A stretch of 64,000 nt of DNA from an uncultured Roseobacter sp. GTDB lineage: Bacteria; Pseudomonadota; Alphaproteobacteria; Rhodobacterales; Rhodobacteraceae. This document shows positions 17,518 to 26,224 of this stretch, in pieces. The position numbers and the translations under genes are program-made. Each line of letters begins with the position of its first letter. Within the stretch, counting starts at the first letter, position 1. The notes beneath the pieces are model-generated. The model saw only the letters and a list, made by a program, of their open reading frames with translations. It was not told the origin of the DNA and did no database searches. The stretch covers positions 434,001-498,000 of the forward strand of contig CANKZM010000001.1 of NCBI GenBank assembly GCA_947488305.1, in the 5' to 3' direction.

Positions 17518-19041
17518 TTAGGCCGTCTCGACTAGACCGAGCTTTTCAGCCATCCCGATCCGTTGCATTTTTCCGGTTGCCCCTTTGGGAATTTCATCAA
17601 GGATGATTACCTTGCGCGGCACCTTGAAATCCGCCATGCGTTCTGCTGCGAAATTGCGAATGTCCCGTTCGCTTACGTCTTCTTTAAGTACGACTGCGGC
17701 GGCTACCTCTTCGCCAAGCTTAGGATGGGGCAATGCGAACGTCACAACCTGCGCAATTGCCGGGTGATCGAGCAGAACGCCATCCACTTCGAGCGGGCTG
17801 ATCTTTTCGCCACCCCGGTTGATGATTTCCTTCAGTCGCCCGGTCAGGTGCAGGTAGCCTTCCTCGTCAAATGCTCCCTGATCGCCGGTTCGGAACCAGC
17901 GCGCGCCTTCCGCTTCAAAAAAGCTCTTGGCATTGGCTTCGGGGTTGCCCTCATAGCCCGGCGTGACGTTTGGGCCGGAGATGACGACCTCACCTGTTCC
18001 CTCAATCAGACGGTCTTCGGTCTCATGTGCGATGCGGACCTTCGGGCCTGCTTCGACCCCCACGGCGCCGGGTTTTTGCGCGCGTGGTGGCAGCGGGTTG
18101 GACGCCATCTGATGAGCCGCTTCCGTCATGCCATAGCCTTCAATCACAGGGGCCTTGAAGGTTTCGGTGAGTGCATGCATCACCTGAGCGGGCAGGGAGG
18201 CCGACGAGGACCGCAGGAACCGGAGCGGCACAGCCTCAATGATGTCAGCGTTGCGTCCGGCACGCGACAGGATCGCCTGATGCATGGTTGGGACGGCTGT
18301 GTACCACGTTGGCTTCGCATCCCGCATCCAGCCAAAGAACCGCAAGGCATCGAAACCTGGTGTGCACCAGATCGAGGCACCCGCCGCGAGGGACGCCGAA
18401 ACGGCGGCGAGCAGGCCGTGAATATGGAAAAGCGGCATCACGTTCATGCAGCGGTCGTCGCCTGTTAGCGCAAGAGACGCGCGGATGTGTTCGGCGGAGG
18501 CTGCGACGTTGGATTGAAGCAGCGGCACGATCTTTGGTCGAGAGGTTGTTCCGGACGTGTGCAGGATTAATGCTACATCGTCTGCGCGCGGCGCTGCGGT
18601 ATCGGCGCTGCTAGTGGCATCCGATGTCAATGTGAACTGTCCTGCGGCTGCCCCCTCCGGCACAGACAGGCGGATCAGTGCAATTCCGAGTCTCTTGGCC
18701 GCGGCAACGGCTGGTCCATCGTCGTCTTGCATAACAACCAGGGCCTTGGCCTTCAGATCTTCGAGGTAGAAAGCATATTCATCTTCGCGATAGGCTGGGT
18801 TGAGCGGCGCGGTGACCGCTACTTGTGCAATGGTGATGAATGCGGCAGCCATTTCAGGCCCATTTGGCAGAACGATGGCGACCCGGTCACCGCGTCCAAC
18901 GCCGAAACCGTGCAGCGCATCACGCACGTCGCCGGACAATTTCCGCAGGTCGCCATAGCTCAGCCATTCCGCTGTAGGTGAGCCAAAGGCCCTTGCGTTT
19001 TCATCATGGCTCGAAAGGAGGCCCGAAACAGTTGTGTGCAT
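17518..19041 (-). CDS. AMP-forming acyl-CoA ligase
   Basis: A 507-residue member of the ANL superfamily. The phosphate-binding loop is ILHTSGTTSRPKIVPL, the adenylate motif YGMTEAAHQM, the hinge motif FRTGDQGAFDEEGYLHLTGR, and the catalytic lysine lies near the end in PKGATGKMQR. The length and motif spacing fit oxalyl-CoA/short-chain ligases (AAE3/Pcs60-like) better than long-chain FadD, but the substrate is not certain. It follows tctA by 19 bp, so it probably activates the carboxylate that the TctABC system imports. A PanE-like reductase follows 88 bp later. Confidence 0.87.
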   Translation of the reverse strand: MHTTVSGLLSSHDENARAFGSPTAEWLSYGDLRKLSGDVRDALHGFGVGRGDRVAIVLPNGPEMAAAFITIAQVAVTAPLNPAYREDEYAFYLEDLKAKALVVMQDDDGPAVAAAKRLGIALIRLSVPEGAAAGQFTLTSDATSSADTAAPRADDVALILHTSGTTSRPKIVPLLQSNVAASAEHIRASLALTGDDRCMNVMPLFHIHGLLAAVSASLAAGASIWCTPGFDALRFFGWMRDAKPTWYTAVPTMHQAILSRAGRNADIIEAVPLRFLRSSSASLPAQVMHALTETFKAPVIEGYGMTEAAHQMASNPLPPRAQKPGAVGVEAGPKVRIAHETEDRLIEGTGEVVISGPNVTPGYEGNPEANAKSFFEAEGARWFRTGDQGAFDEEGYLHLTGRLKEIINRGGEKISPLEVDGVLLDHPAIAQVVTFALPHPKLGEEVAAAVVLKEDVSERDIRNFAAERMADFKVPRKVIILDEIPKGATGKMQRIGMAEKLGLVETA

Positions 19042-19060
19042 TCTCGTTTCCTAACTTTAG

Positions 19061-20587
19061 TTATTCAGCAGGTTCATTCGGAACCTTTTGCGCACGAGGC
19101 GATCTTTTGACGTATTTCAAGAGAGGCAGCAAGAAAAACACCACGCTGATCGCTATGAACGTACCTGAAAGAGGACGCTCGACGAAGGCCACTATGTTCC
19201 CTTGTTCGGCGATCAACGTCTGGCGAAAGCTCTTCTCCATCAGCGGGCCAAGTACCAACGCCAGAACCAGTGGCGCCATGGGATAGTCAGCTTTGCGCAT
19301 CAGGTAGCCCACGATACCAAACCCCGCGATCAACCAGACATCGTGCATCTTTTGGCTAGGCGCAAATCCACCAACAATGCAGAGCACCAGAACAATGGCA
19401 CAGAGGACAGTGAAGGGCATCCGCAATGCCCAGACGAAAAGAGGAATGAGCGCAAGGTTCACCAAAACGGCAGCGAGATTTGCGGTATAGAGCGACGAGA
19501 TCAGCCCCCAGACAAAATCCGGCTGTTCAATGAACAGCATGGGGCCCGGCACCAACCCCCACATCACCATGCCCCCGAGCAGCAGTGCCGTTGTGGGGGA
19601 TCCAGGGATACCGAGGGTGAGCATCGGCAAAAGAGATCCTGTTGAGGCGGCGTTATTTGCGGTTTCAGGTGATGCCACACCCTCAATAGCGCCTTTGCCG
19701 AAGGTCTCTGGCTTCTTGGACATGAGCTTTGACAACCCGTAAGACATCAGGGCGGCGGGTGTGGCGCCTGCTGCAGGCAACATGCCAACAAAAAAGCCCA
19801 AGAAGGACCCAAAGGACAAGGTACGCCAAAGCTTGTTCACTTCTTTGATGCCATACCACAGGTCGCGAAATGTTAGGCGGGCCGGGGTGACAGAAGGGGC
19901 GGATTTTGACGTCTCGATCGTGTAGAGAATTTCGCCTACGCCATAGATGCCAATTGCAAGCACCAGAAAGCTGATGCCGGAGTAAAATCCGGGCTGATCG
20001 AAGAAAATCAGACGCGGCTGCCCCGAGATCAAGTCGAGCCCGACCGTCGAGAGCGCGAGCCCGAGACAAATCATGATGATCGTCTTGAGAACGTCATCCC
20101 CACCGAGCCCGACAAAGGTGGTGAAGGCGAGGAGCACGAGCGCAAACTCCTCGGCAGGCCCGAACGCCAAGGCGACATCGGCAAGTGGCGCCGCGAAAAG
20201 CGTAAACAGAATGACAGAGATCGTACCGCCAACAAACGATGCTGTCGCGGCCACGATCAAGGCAAGCCCGGCCTTGCCTTGCTGCGCCATCGGTCTGCCG
20301 TCAAAGGTAGTGGCGACCGCGGTTGATGCACCGGGAATCCCAAGCAGGATTGAGCTGATCGCCCCGCCATACATGGCGCCATAGTAGATTGCACAGAGCA
20401 ATATGATCGCAGATGACGGAGGCACGATGAATGTCATCGGCAAGACGATGGCGACCCCGTTTACCGATCCCAACCCCGGCATGGCACCAATGAACAGCCC
20501 AGCCGTGACGCCGAGTATGACGATAAACAAATTGAGCGGTGACAAAGAGGTGGCAAAGCCGTCAGCGAGGTGAGCAAACAGTTCCAT
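19061..20587 (-). CDS. tctA: tripartite tricarboxylate transporter, large permease TctA
   Basis: A 508-residue inner-membrane permease of the TTT family. The first signature is ILGVTAGLFIGAMPGLGSVN with the following PMTFIVPPSSAIILLCAIYYG; the repeat half carries GMLPAAGATPAALMSYGLSK and LTLGIPGSPTTALLLGGM, the pseudo-symmetric counterpart. There are about 11-12 helices. It lies 12 bp after tctB. The imported compound is a carboxylate bound by the TctC at 21179; the acyl-CoA ligase gene immediately downstream suggests it is destined for CoA activation. Confidence 0.93.
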   Translation of the reverse strand: MELFAHLADGFATSLSPLNLFIVILGVTAGLFIGAMPGLGSVNGVAIVLPMTFIVPPSSAIILLCAIYYGAMYGGAISSILLGIPGASTAVATTFDGRPMAQQGKAGLALIVAATASFVGGTISVILFTLFAAPLADVALAFGPAEEFALVLLAFTTFVGLGGDDVLKTIIMICLGLALSTVGLDLISGQPRLIFFDQPGFYSGISFLVLAIGIYGVGEILYTIETSKSAPSVTPARLTFRDLWYGIKEVNKLWRTLSFGSFLGFFVGMLPAAGATPAALMSYGLSKLMSKKPETFGKGAIEGVASPETANNAASTGSLLPMLTLGIPGSPTTALLLGGMVMWGLVPGPMLFIEQPDFVWGLISSLYTANLAAVLVNLALIPLFVWALRMPFTVLCAIVLVLCIVGGFAPSQKMHDVWLIAGFGIVGYLMRKADYPMAPLVLALVLGPLMEKSFRQTLIAEQGNIVAFVERPLSGTFIAISVVFFLLPLLKYVKRSPRAQKVPNEPAE

Positions 20588-20599
20588 TGGGAGATTTCC

Positions 20600-21091
20600 T
20601 TAGAAAAACCGAGCGTAAAGCGGTAGGAAAAACGGCTCTGTTAACCCTTTAGGCAAAAGGATTTTCAGCGTGACCTCGAAGAAGAAGAACAGGAATACGG
20701 GGGTCGCTATACATAGGATCCCCGTCAGTACCCAACCGTGGCGGCCGAATACCTTGAGATACCAGAACAGAAAGAGGGGCAGGGCGATGTACGCGCCAGC
20801 CCAGGGGATAAGGGCGATAGCAACGACCAACGCAATCGCGACACTTACGACCCAGGACAAGGTTTCGGGATCGAAGAATGGGCCGGATTGAATTTTCTTG
20901 CCACGGTAGCTCCGCACTAGGATGCCACCAGCACAGCAAAACATCACGGCGGACAACCAAAATGGAAAAGCGCCACCGCCGGGTCCTCCTGTCTTGCCGT
21001 TCCATCCGATAGGCAATTCTGTGGCATGCCACATGAAGTATAGCGACAACGCCATGATCGACGCCGCGATGATCCTGTCTGCCATTAACAT
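20600..21091 (-). CDS. tctB: tripartite tricarboxylate transporter, small membrane subunit TctB
   Basis: A 163-residue four-helix membrane protein of the TctB family, with the characteristic FMWHATELPIGW and GPGGGAFPFWLSAVMF stretch between the first two helices and a central WVVSVAIALVVAIALIPWAG helix. ATG codons at 21091 and 21085 are both possible; an AAGAG upstream favours 21091. It is separated from tctC by an 87-bp spacer holding two hairpins, while it nearly abuts tctA. Confidence 0.9.
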   Translation of the reverse strand: MLMADRIIAASIMALSLYFMWHATELPIGWNGKTGGPGGGAFPFWLSAVMFCCAGGILVRSYRGKKIQSGPFFDPETLSWVVSVAIALVVAIALIPWAGAYIALPLFLFWYLKVFGRHGWVLTGILCIATPVFLFFFFEVTLKILLPKGLTEPFFLPLYARFF

Positions 21092-21123
21092 GGAAAAGCT
21101 CTTATTTCGTCGGTGTCAAAGAA

Positions 21124-21171
21124 GGGGGCAACGGCATTGCCCCCAGAGAAATTAGTCGGTCAAGAACCGAC
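21124..21171 (-). terminator. double hairpin between tctC and tctB (attenuator candidate)
   Basis: Reading the minus strand after the tctC stop, the first hairpin has six-base arms (21166-21171 with 21155-21160, loop of 5). The second has perfect eight-base arms GGGGGCAA/TTGCCCCC (21124-21131 and 21137-21144, loop of 5) followed by the T-rich stretch TTCTTTG. This has the shape of an intrinsic terminator that is read through part of the time, raising binding-protein over permease expression. Confidence 0.6.
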
Positions 21172-21178
21172 AGCTTTA

Positions 21179-22156
21179 TCAGGAGCCTTCGCTCATCGCG
21201 CCCAGAAGCGCGTCATGCTTCGCGCGCTCTTCCACGAAATAGGCCTGCAAAGCCTCCCCGGTCAGGAAATCGGGCGCCAAGGATTTTTCAGCCGTATAGG
21301 TTTGCCATTCTTCCGAGGCATTGAGTTTTTCGAACATTGCCGTGTAGTAGGCAACTGCTGCCGGATCCATGCCTTTTGGTGCCACAAAGGATCTTTGCAT
21401 GTCATACACCAGCGGGTGTCCCAGCTCGGTCATGGTTGGAGTGTCGGGAAAAGCTGCTAGACGTTCCGGCGTGAAAGCCGCAATCGGACGGGACTTTCCG
21501 GCATTGTAAAAGCCCAACTGCTCAGACGGGTTGTTCACCGTGCTGTCGATATGACCACCGACGAGGTTCTTTGCGACATCACCGCCACCTTTGAAGGGCA
21601 CGTAAGTGACTTTGATGTCGAATTCTTTTTCCAGCATTGCGGTCACAAGGCTGTCTTCCTGACCGGTGCCGGTACCGCCCATTTTCCATTCGCCGCCAGC
21701 CGCTTTGACTGCTGCAACATAGTCGTCCAAGGTCTGGATATCACTATCGGCATTGACCCACAGCACGAACGTATCCAGTGCCATGCGTGCAATTGGCGTG
21801 AACTCCTCAATATCAACACCGATGTCTGTCCGAAGCGGAGTGGTATAGTAGCTGTTCAGCGTGGCCATGATGGTGTGATTGTCGCCTTCCTTGTCTTTCA
21901 GGTAGCGCAGCGCTTCGGCACCTGAACCACCGCCCTTGTTGACGGGAAGAATCGGCATGGAGGCCAGGTTTTCCTTTTGGATGATGGACTGGAAAAGGCG
22001 TGCCAGACGATCAGCACCACCGCCCTGTCCAGCCATGATGACCATCTCTACCGGCTTTTGCGGCTTCCAGTCCCCAGCCATAGCGGGCGCGGCTGTCATC
22101 AATGCGGCAGAGGCCGCGAAGGCAAGCGCAATGCGCCGTGTAAACCTGTTATTCAT
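21179..22156 (-). CDS. tctC: tripartite tricarboxylate transporter substrate-binding protein TctC
   Basis: A 325-residue periplasmic binding protein (Bug/TctC family). The signal peptide is MNNRFTRRIALAFAASAALM, with cleavage after AMA near residue 27. The mature start WKPQKPVEMVIMAGQGGGADRLAR is the Bug-family ligand loop; GGEWKMGGTGTGQEDSLVT and VTYVPFKGGGDVAKNLVGG are the other two typical segments. It is the first gene of the minus-strand operon that runs through tctB, tctA, acyl-CoA ligase, reductase and usp. It is divergent from an ScfR-like regulator gene. Confidence 0.93.
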   Translation of the reverse strand: MNNRFTRRIALAFAASAALMTAAPAMAGDWKPQKPVEMVIMAGQGGGADRLARLFQSIIQKENLASMPILPVNKGGGSGAEALRYLKDKEGDNHTIMATLNSYYTTPLRTDIGVDIEEFTPIARMALDTFVLWVNADSDIQTLDDYVAAVKAAGGEWKMGGTGTGQEDSLVTAMLEKEFDIKVTYVPFKGGGDVAKNLVGGHIDSTVNNPSEQLGFYNAGKSRPIAAFTPERLAAFPDTPTMTELGHPLVYDMQRSFVAPKGMDPAAVAYYTAMFEKLNASEEWQTYTAEKSLAPDFLTGEALQAYFVEERAKHDALLGAMSEGS

Positions 22157-22283
22157 GTAGTGTCCTCCCTTGGAAAGCGACCGGACGAAAAGCCCGAAAT
22201 TCTAGCGCCGGGTGCCAATTTGACCTCCGGTGCGACGCATGAAGTAGAACAGTGAAATAAAATTTCACGCAAATAAGTGTTTT

Positions 22284-22309
22284 ATTGTTAAATCTTGCAT
22301 TAACAATTA
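22284..22309. promoter_or_regulatory. inverted repeat in tctC/ScfR-like divergent region
   Basis: A perfect inverted repeat, ATTGTTAA at 22284-22291 and TTAACAAT at 22300-22307, with an 8-base spacer ATCTTGCA. It includes the 11-mer ATTAACAATTA (22299-22309), which occurs identically at 7142-7152 in front of the other ScfR-like gene. It lies about 22 bases before the regulator ATG and is an obvious candidate for autoregulation and for control of tctC. Confidence 0.5.
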
Positions 22310-22331
22310 GAAAATATGTAAACTTGTTAAT

Positions 22332-23738
22332 ATGAATAAGACACTCATCGGGCCGCAACTGCGCCAATTGCGACGGTCCTTCAATCATACCCAGGCCGAG
22401 ATGGCGCGGCAGCTTGGCGTCTCTGCGGCCTACATCAATTTACTGGAAAACAATCAGCGCAGTCTTTCCGTAAAAATGCTCATGGGATTGACAGAGACTT
22501 ATGGGGTGGACTGGCGAAACCTGGTCCAGGACACTGAAATGACCCATCTGGCGGATCTGCGGGCGGCGGTCCGTGATCCAGCGTTTGCCAGTGATCGGCC
22601 TGACCTTCAGGAGTTGAGGGGGGCTTTGGATCACGCGCCACGACTGGTCGGTTTGTTCCTGCAGCTTTACCAGAATCACGCCAAACTCAGAGAGAACATG
22701 CGAACCGTGACAGCGGCGGCCGGCACCGCTGAACTCATGGTCAAATCACCCGAGACGGCCATTTACGAGTTCTTCCGAGGCCACTCGAACCATTTTGCCG
22801 CGCTGGAAGAAGAAGCGGATGCCGCCCGCCGCGCAGTGGGTGGCACGCAGGATGAGATTTACAGCAACCTCAAACGCCATCTCTCCCGGGCATTCGGAAT
22901 AGATGTTGAGGTTGTCGGACTGGACGCATTGCCGGATGCGCTACGTGTGTTTGACGAGGCCAAAGGGCGGGTGCTGCTGTCAGAGGCTCTTGATCCCGTC
23001 AACAGGAATTTCCAGCTGGCGCATGTTCTTGCGCTGGTTCAATGTGGCGATCAACTCGATCAACTGACCGCAAGCGCAAACATCCCGCAAGGCTTAGGAG
23101 ATGCGCGGTGCCGTGTCGAACTGGCGAACTACTTTGCCGCTGCTTTCCTGATGCCTTACGACAGTTTCCTAAAGGCCGCACAAACAACCGCCTACGATAT
23201 CGACCGGATCGCTACTTCCTTCGGGGTGTCGTTTGAACAAGCCTGTCAGCGCCTGACGACCTTGCAGCGGAAAGGGGCTCAAGGGGTTCCGTTTTTCTTT
23301 CTGCGGATCGACAGATCTGGAAATGTCACCAAACGCTTCAACGCGACTGCTTTCACGTTGGCTGAACAGGGAGGTGCTTGCCCGGTCTGGAACATTCACA
23401 GTGCGTTTTACGCACCGGGCCGGATCGTGTCGCAATTTGTGGAATTGCCGGACGCGGGGCAGTTTTTCACCATTAGCCGAACCACAGACCGTCCTGTCTT
23501 TAGCCGCTATACGCAAGATCGCAGGCTGGTCGTGACGCTTGGCTGTGAGCGGGCGCACGCATCTGAGATCGGCTATGCAACTCCCCTGAACATCGAAGAC
23601 AACAGCAATGTGGCGCAGATCGGCATTAATTGCCATCTGTGTCCAAGACAGGCTTGTTCGGAGCGGGCGCATGAGCCGCTTCATGTGAATTTACCGGTGG
23701 ATGCCAACCGGCGTGGGTCGACCCGCTACGAAAGCTAG
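22332..23738 (+). CDS. XRE-family regulator, ScfR/PrpR-like
   Basis: A 468-residue transcription factor with an XRE helix-turn-helix at residues 8-65 (HTQAEMARQLGVSAAYINLLE), an ImmA/IrrE-like middle domain without the HExxH zinc site (ELANYFAAAFLMPYDSFLKA is the recognisable part), and a C-terminal DUF2083-like domain. The end reads CHLCPRQACSER (Cys434, Cys437, Cys442), the CxxCPxxxCxxR pattern shared with the protein at 7255. Relatives sense acyl-CoA intermediates, which would suit its position next to a carboxylate importer and acyl-CoA ligase operon. No Shine-Dalgarno sequence is visible before the ATG. Target genes are inferred from position. Confidence 0.83.
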   Translation: MNKTLIGPQLRQLRRSFNHTQAEMARQLGVSAAYINLLENNQRSLSVKMLMGLTETYGVDWRNLVQDTEMTHLADLRAAVRDPAFASDRPDLQELRGALDHAPRLVGLFLQLYQNHAKLRENMRTVTAAAGTAELMVKSPETAIYEFFRGHSNHFAALEEEADAARRAVGGTQDEIYSNLKRHLSRAFGIDVEVVGLDALPDALRVFDEAKGRVLLSEALDPVNRNFQLAHVLALVQCGDQLDQLTASANIPQGLGDARCRVELANYFAAAFLMPYDSFLKAAQTTAYDIDRIATSFGVSFEQACQRLTTLQRKGAQGVPFFFLRIDRSGNVTKRFNATAFTLAEQGGACPVWNIHSAFYAPGRIVSQFVELPDAGQFFTISRTTDRPVFSRYTQDRRLVVTLGCERAHASEIGYATPLNIEDNSNVAQIGINCHLCPRQACSERAHEPLHVNLPVDANRRGSTRYES

Positions 23739-23752
23739 GCGATGGCCGAAAA

Positions 23753-23774
23753 CCCGGCAACTTTCGTTGCCGGG
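23753..23774 (-). terminator. intrinsic terminator of icd
   Basis: A perfect hairpin, CCCGGCAAC at 23753-23761 and GTTGCCGGG at 23766-23774, with a TTTC loop on the plus strand. On the minus strand it is followed by TTTTC, so it fits the end of the icd transcript. It sits between two convergent genes and may also slow transcripts from the regulator side, where the tail is A-rich. Confidence 0.75.
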
Positions 23775-23794
23775 AAAGAAGCTTTCCGTGAGGC

Positions 23795-26017
23795 TTAGCC
23801 AATAATGCCATTCAGGACCTGGGAAGGTCGCATGATCGCGGCGGTTTTTGCCTCATCGGTGTTGTAATAGCCGCCCACATCCGCCGGAGCGCCTTGTGCC
23901 GCTGCAAAATCCGCGACGATCTGGGCTTCGTTGTCCGCCAAAGCGGCTGCGACCGGAGCGAACTCAGATGCCAGCGCGGCCTCTTCTGTTTGCGTTGCGA
24001 GTGCCTGTGCCCAGTAAAGTGCAAAGTAGAAATGACTATCGCGGTTGTCTGGTTGCCCAACACGGCGCCCGGGCGACTTGTTGTGATCCAGAATACCCTG
24101 CGTCGCTGCATCGACGGCCTTGCCGAGCACACGCGCTTTTTCATTGCCATGTACGTCCGCGAGGAATTTGAGGCTTTCGCCAAGCGCACAGAACTCGCCC
24201 AGGCTGTCCCAGCGCAGGTGGTTTTCTTCCTGCAATTGCTGCACGTGCTTGGGAGCGGAACCCCCGGCACCTGTCTCAAACAAGCCACCGCCCTGCATCA
24301 GCTTCACGATCGACAGCATCTTGGCTGATGTACCCAGTTCCAGAATTGGGAAGAGATCGGTCAGGTAGTCGCGCAGCACATTGCCGGTGATCGCGATGGA
24401 GTTCTTGCCTGCCCGGATGGTCGCAAAGGATGCCCTTGTTGCTTCAAGCGGCGCCATGATCTGGAATTTATCCGCGACACCTGCGGCATCAAGGATGGGT
24501 TTGACGTAGGTCAGCAGTTCGGCGTCATGGGCACGGGTTTCGTCCAGCCAGAAAATCGCTTCGCAGCCTTCCGCCCGTTGGCGGTCGATGGCCAGTTGGA
24601 CCCAGTCCTGAATGGGCGCTTTGCGAGTGGAGGCCGAGCGCCAGATGTCGCCAGCTTCAACCTTGTGCTCATGCAGAATATCACCCTTTGCCGAAATCAT
24701 GCGGACAGTTCCGTCATACGGGATTTCGAAGGTGGTGGGGTGAGAGCCATATTCCTCGGCCTTTTGCGCCATCAACCCGATGTTCTGTACCGTCCCCGCA
24801 GTAGAAGGGTCGAGCGCACCGTTTTTCTTGCAGTCCTCAACGGCCTCTTCGTAAACGGCAGCATAAGAGCTGTCTGGGATGACGCAGTTGGAATCGGCTT
24901 CTTTTCCGTCAGGGCCCCAGCCTTTACCACCGGCCCGTATCAGCGCGGGCATCGAGGCATCGATAATCACATCTGACGGAACATGCAGGTTGGTGATGCC
25001 CTTATCAGAATTCACCATGTACAGAGGCGGGCGATCCGCCATGACTTGATCAACTTTTGCAATTATTTCAGCACCATTCGGCATGTCTTTAATGCGATCC
25101 AGCACATCACCCAGACCAGAGTTCGGACTGACACCCGCGGCTTCCATCGCGTCGCCATAGGCCTCAAAAACCGGTTTCAGATAGGCTTTTACCGCATGCC
25201 CAAAGAGGATCGGGTCGGAAACCTTCATCATTGTCGCTTTGAGGTGGAGGGAAAACAGTGTTCCTTCGGCCTTCGTGGCCTCAATCTGTTCCTCAAGGAA
25301 CCGGCTAAGAGCCTTGGCCGACATGAACGTTGCATCAACTACCGTGCCTTCGGGGAATTCGATGCCTTCTTTTAGAACTGTGATGGAGCCATCCGTGCCG
25401 GTCAGTTCAATGCGCGCGGGGCCAGCCTGTGCGGCACTTAACGTGACGGAGGTTTCGTTCGAGCGGAAATCGTTTTTTCCCATCGTGCTGACGCGCGTTT
25501 TGCTGTCGGCACTCCACGTACCCATGGAATGGGGGTTGGCTTGCGCGTAGTTCTTGACCGCGACAGCGGCCCGACGGTCCGAGTTGCCTTCGCGCAGAAC
25601 CGGGTTTACCGCAGACCCTTTGATCGCGTCATAGCGTGCGCGGATGTCCTTTTCAGCTGCCGATTGTGGGTCCTCAGGGTAATCAGGCAGGGCGTAGCCT
25701 TGAGATTGAAGTTCCTGAATGGCCGCGACCAGCTGTGGCACTGACGCCGAGATGTTTGGCAGCTTGATCACATTGGCTTCGGGTGTTTTTACCAGCTTTC
25801 CAAGGGCCGCAAGATCATCGTCCTGGCGTTGATCTTCGCTCAGATGCTCAGGGAATGCGGCAATGATGCGCCCGGCCAGTGAGATGTCCTTTGTACCTAC
25901 GGTCACGCCAGCTGCGGCTGCAAACTTGCGAATGATAGGGAGCAGTGATGCGGCGGCGAGTTGCGGTGCCTCGTCGACCTTGGTGTAAATGATGTCGGGA
26001 GTGTTTGTGTCAGACAT
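23795..26017 (-). CDS. icd: NADP-dependent isocitrate dehydrogenase, monomeric type
   Basis: A 740-residue enzyme, the standard length of the monomeric IDH family (about 740), which converts isocitrate to 2-oxoglutarate and CO2 with NADP+ in the TCA cycle. Recognisable conserved blocks are [11 protein letters not shown] (about 86-96), [10 protein letters not shown] (142-151) in the substrate site, [17 protein letters not shown], and [16 protein letters not shown], which carries metal and isocitrate ligands. The start is set at 26017 ([20 protein letters not shown]); the frame is open 50 codons further upstream but that part is not family sequence. It is monocistronic, with a strong terminator downstream. 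Confidence 0.95.
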   Translation of the reverse strand: MSDTNTPDIIYTKVDEAPQLAAASLLPIIRKFAAAAGVTVGTKDISLAGRIIAAFPEHLSEDQRQDDDLAALGKLVKTPEANVIKLPNISASVPQLVAAIQELQSQGYALPDYPEDPQSAAEKDIRARYDAIKGSAVNPVLREGNSDRRAAVAVKNYAQANPHSMGTWSADSKTRVSTMGKNDFRSNETSVTLSAAQAGPARIELTGTDGSITVLKEGIEFPEGTVVDATFMSAKALSRFLEEQIEATKAEGTLFSLHLKATMMKVSDPILFGHAVKAYLKPVFEAYGDAMEAAGVSPNSGLGDVLDRIKDMPNGAEIIAKVDQVMADRPPLYMVNSDKGITNLHVPSDVIIDASMPALIRAGGKGWGPDGKEADSNCVIPDSSYAAVYEEAVEDCKKNGALDPSTAGTVQNIGLMAQKAEEYGSHPTTFEIPYDGTVRMISAKGDILHEHKVEAGDIWRSASTRKAPIQDWVQLAIDRQRAEGCEAIFWLDETRAHDAELLTYVKPILDAAGVADKFQIMAPLEATRASFATIRAGKNSIAITGNVLRDYLTDLFPILELGTSAKMLSIVKLMQGGGLFETGAGGSAPKHVQQLQEENHLRWDSLGEFCALGESLKFLADVHGNEKARVLGKAVDAATQGILDHNKSPGRRVGQPDNRDSHFYFALYWAQALATQTEEAALASEFAPVAAALADNEAQIVADFAAAQGAPADVGGYYNTDEAKTAAIMRPSQVLNGIIG

Positions 26018-26197
26018 AGATAAAAGCCTTTCTTGCCATTGCGCGTTGATTAGCCGACCGATCACAGCAGGTCCACATATCCAAACGCAAAAGAGCTGAT
26101 ACGCCGCACCCCATGGTATACAATTGAGCGAATTGCACGAATTTTTCTGGGTATGGTCGACCGGCAACCGTCTTCGACGCGCTGGAAACGCTTGGAA

Positions 26198-26217
26198 ATC
26201 AGCCTCAGCTGAGGATT
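26198..26217 (-). terminator. possible terminator of RND efflux operon
   Basis: The 12-base palindrome CCTCAGCTGAGG (26203-26214) lies 11 bases past the RND gene stop on the minus strand. It is flanked by AAAATC on one side and GATTT on the other, giving an imperfect longer stem. There is only a short T-rich tail, so termination efficiency is doubtful. Confidence 0.35.
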
Positions 26218-26224
26218 TTTGGCG

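Noticed and set aside
17563-18468. A 301-codon plus-strand frame inside the acyl-CoA ligase gene
   Set aside because: Fully antisense to an enzyme with all expected motifs; no ribosome-binding site and no recognisable domain.
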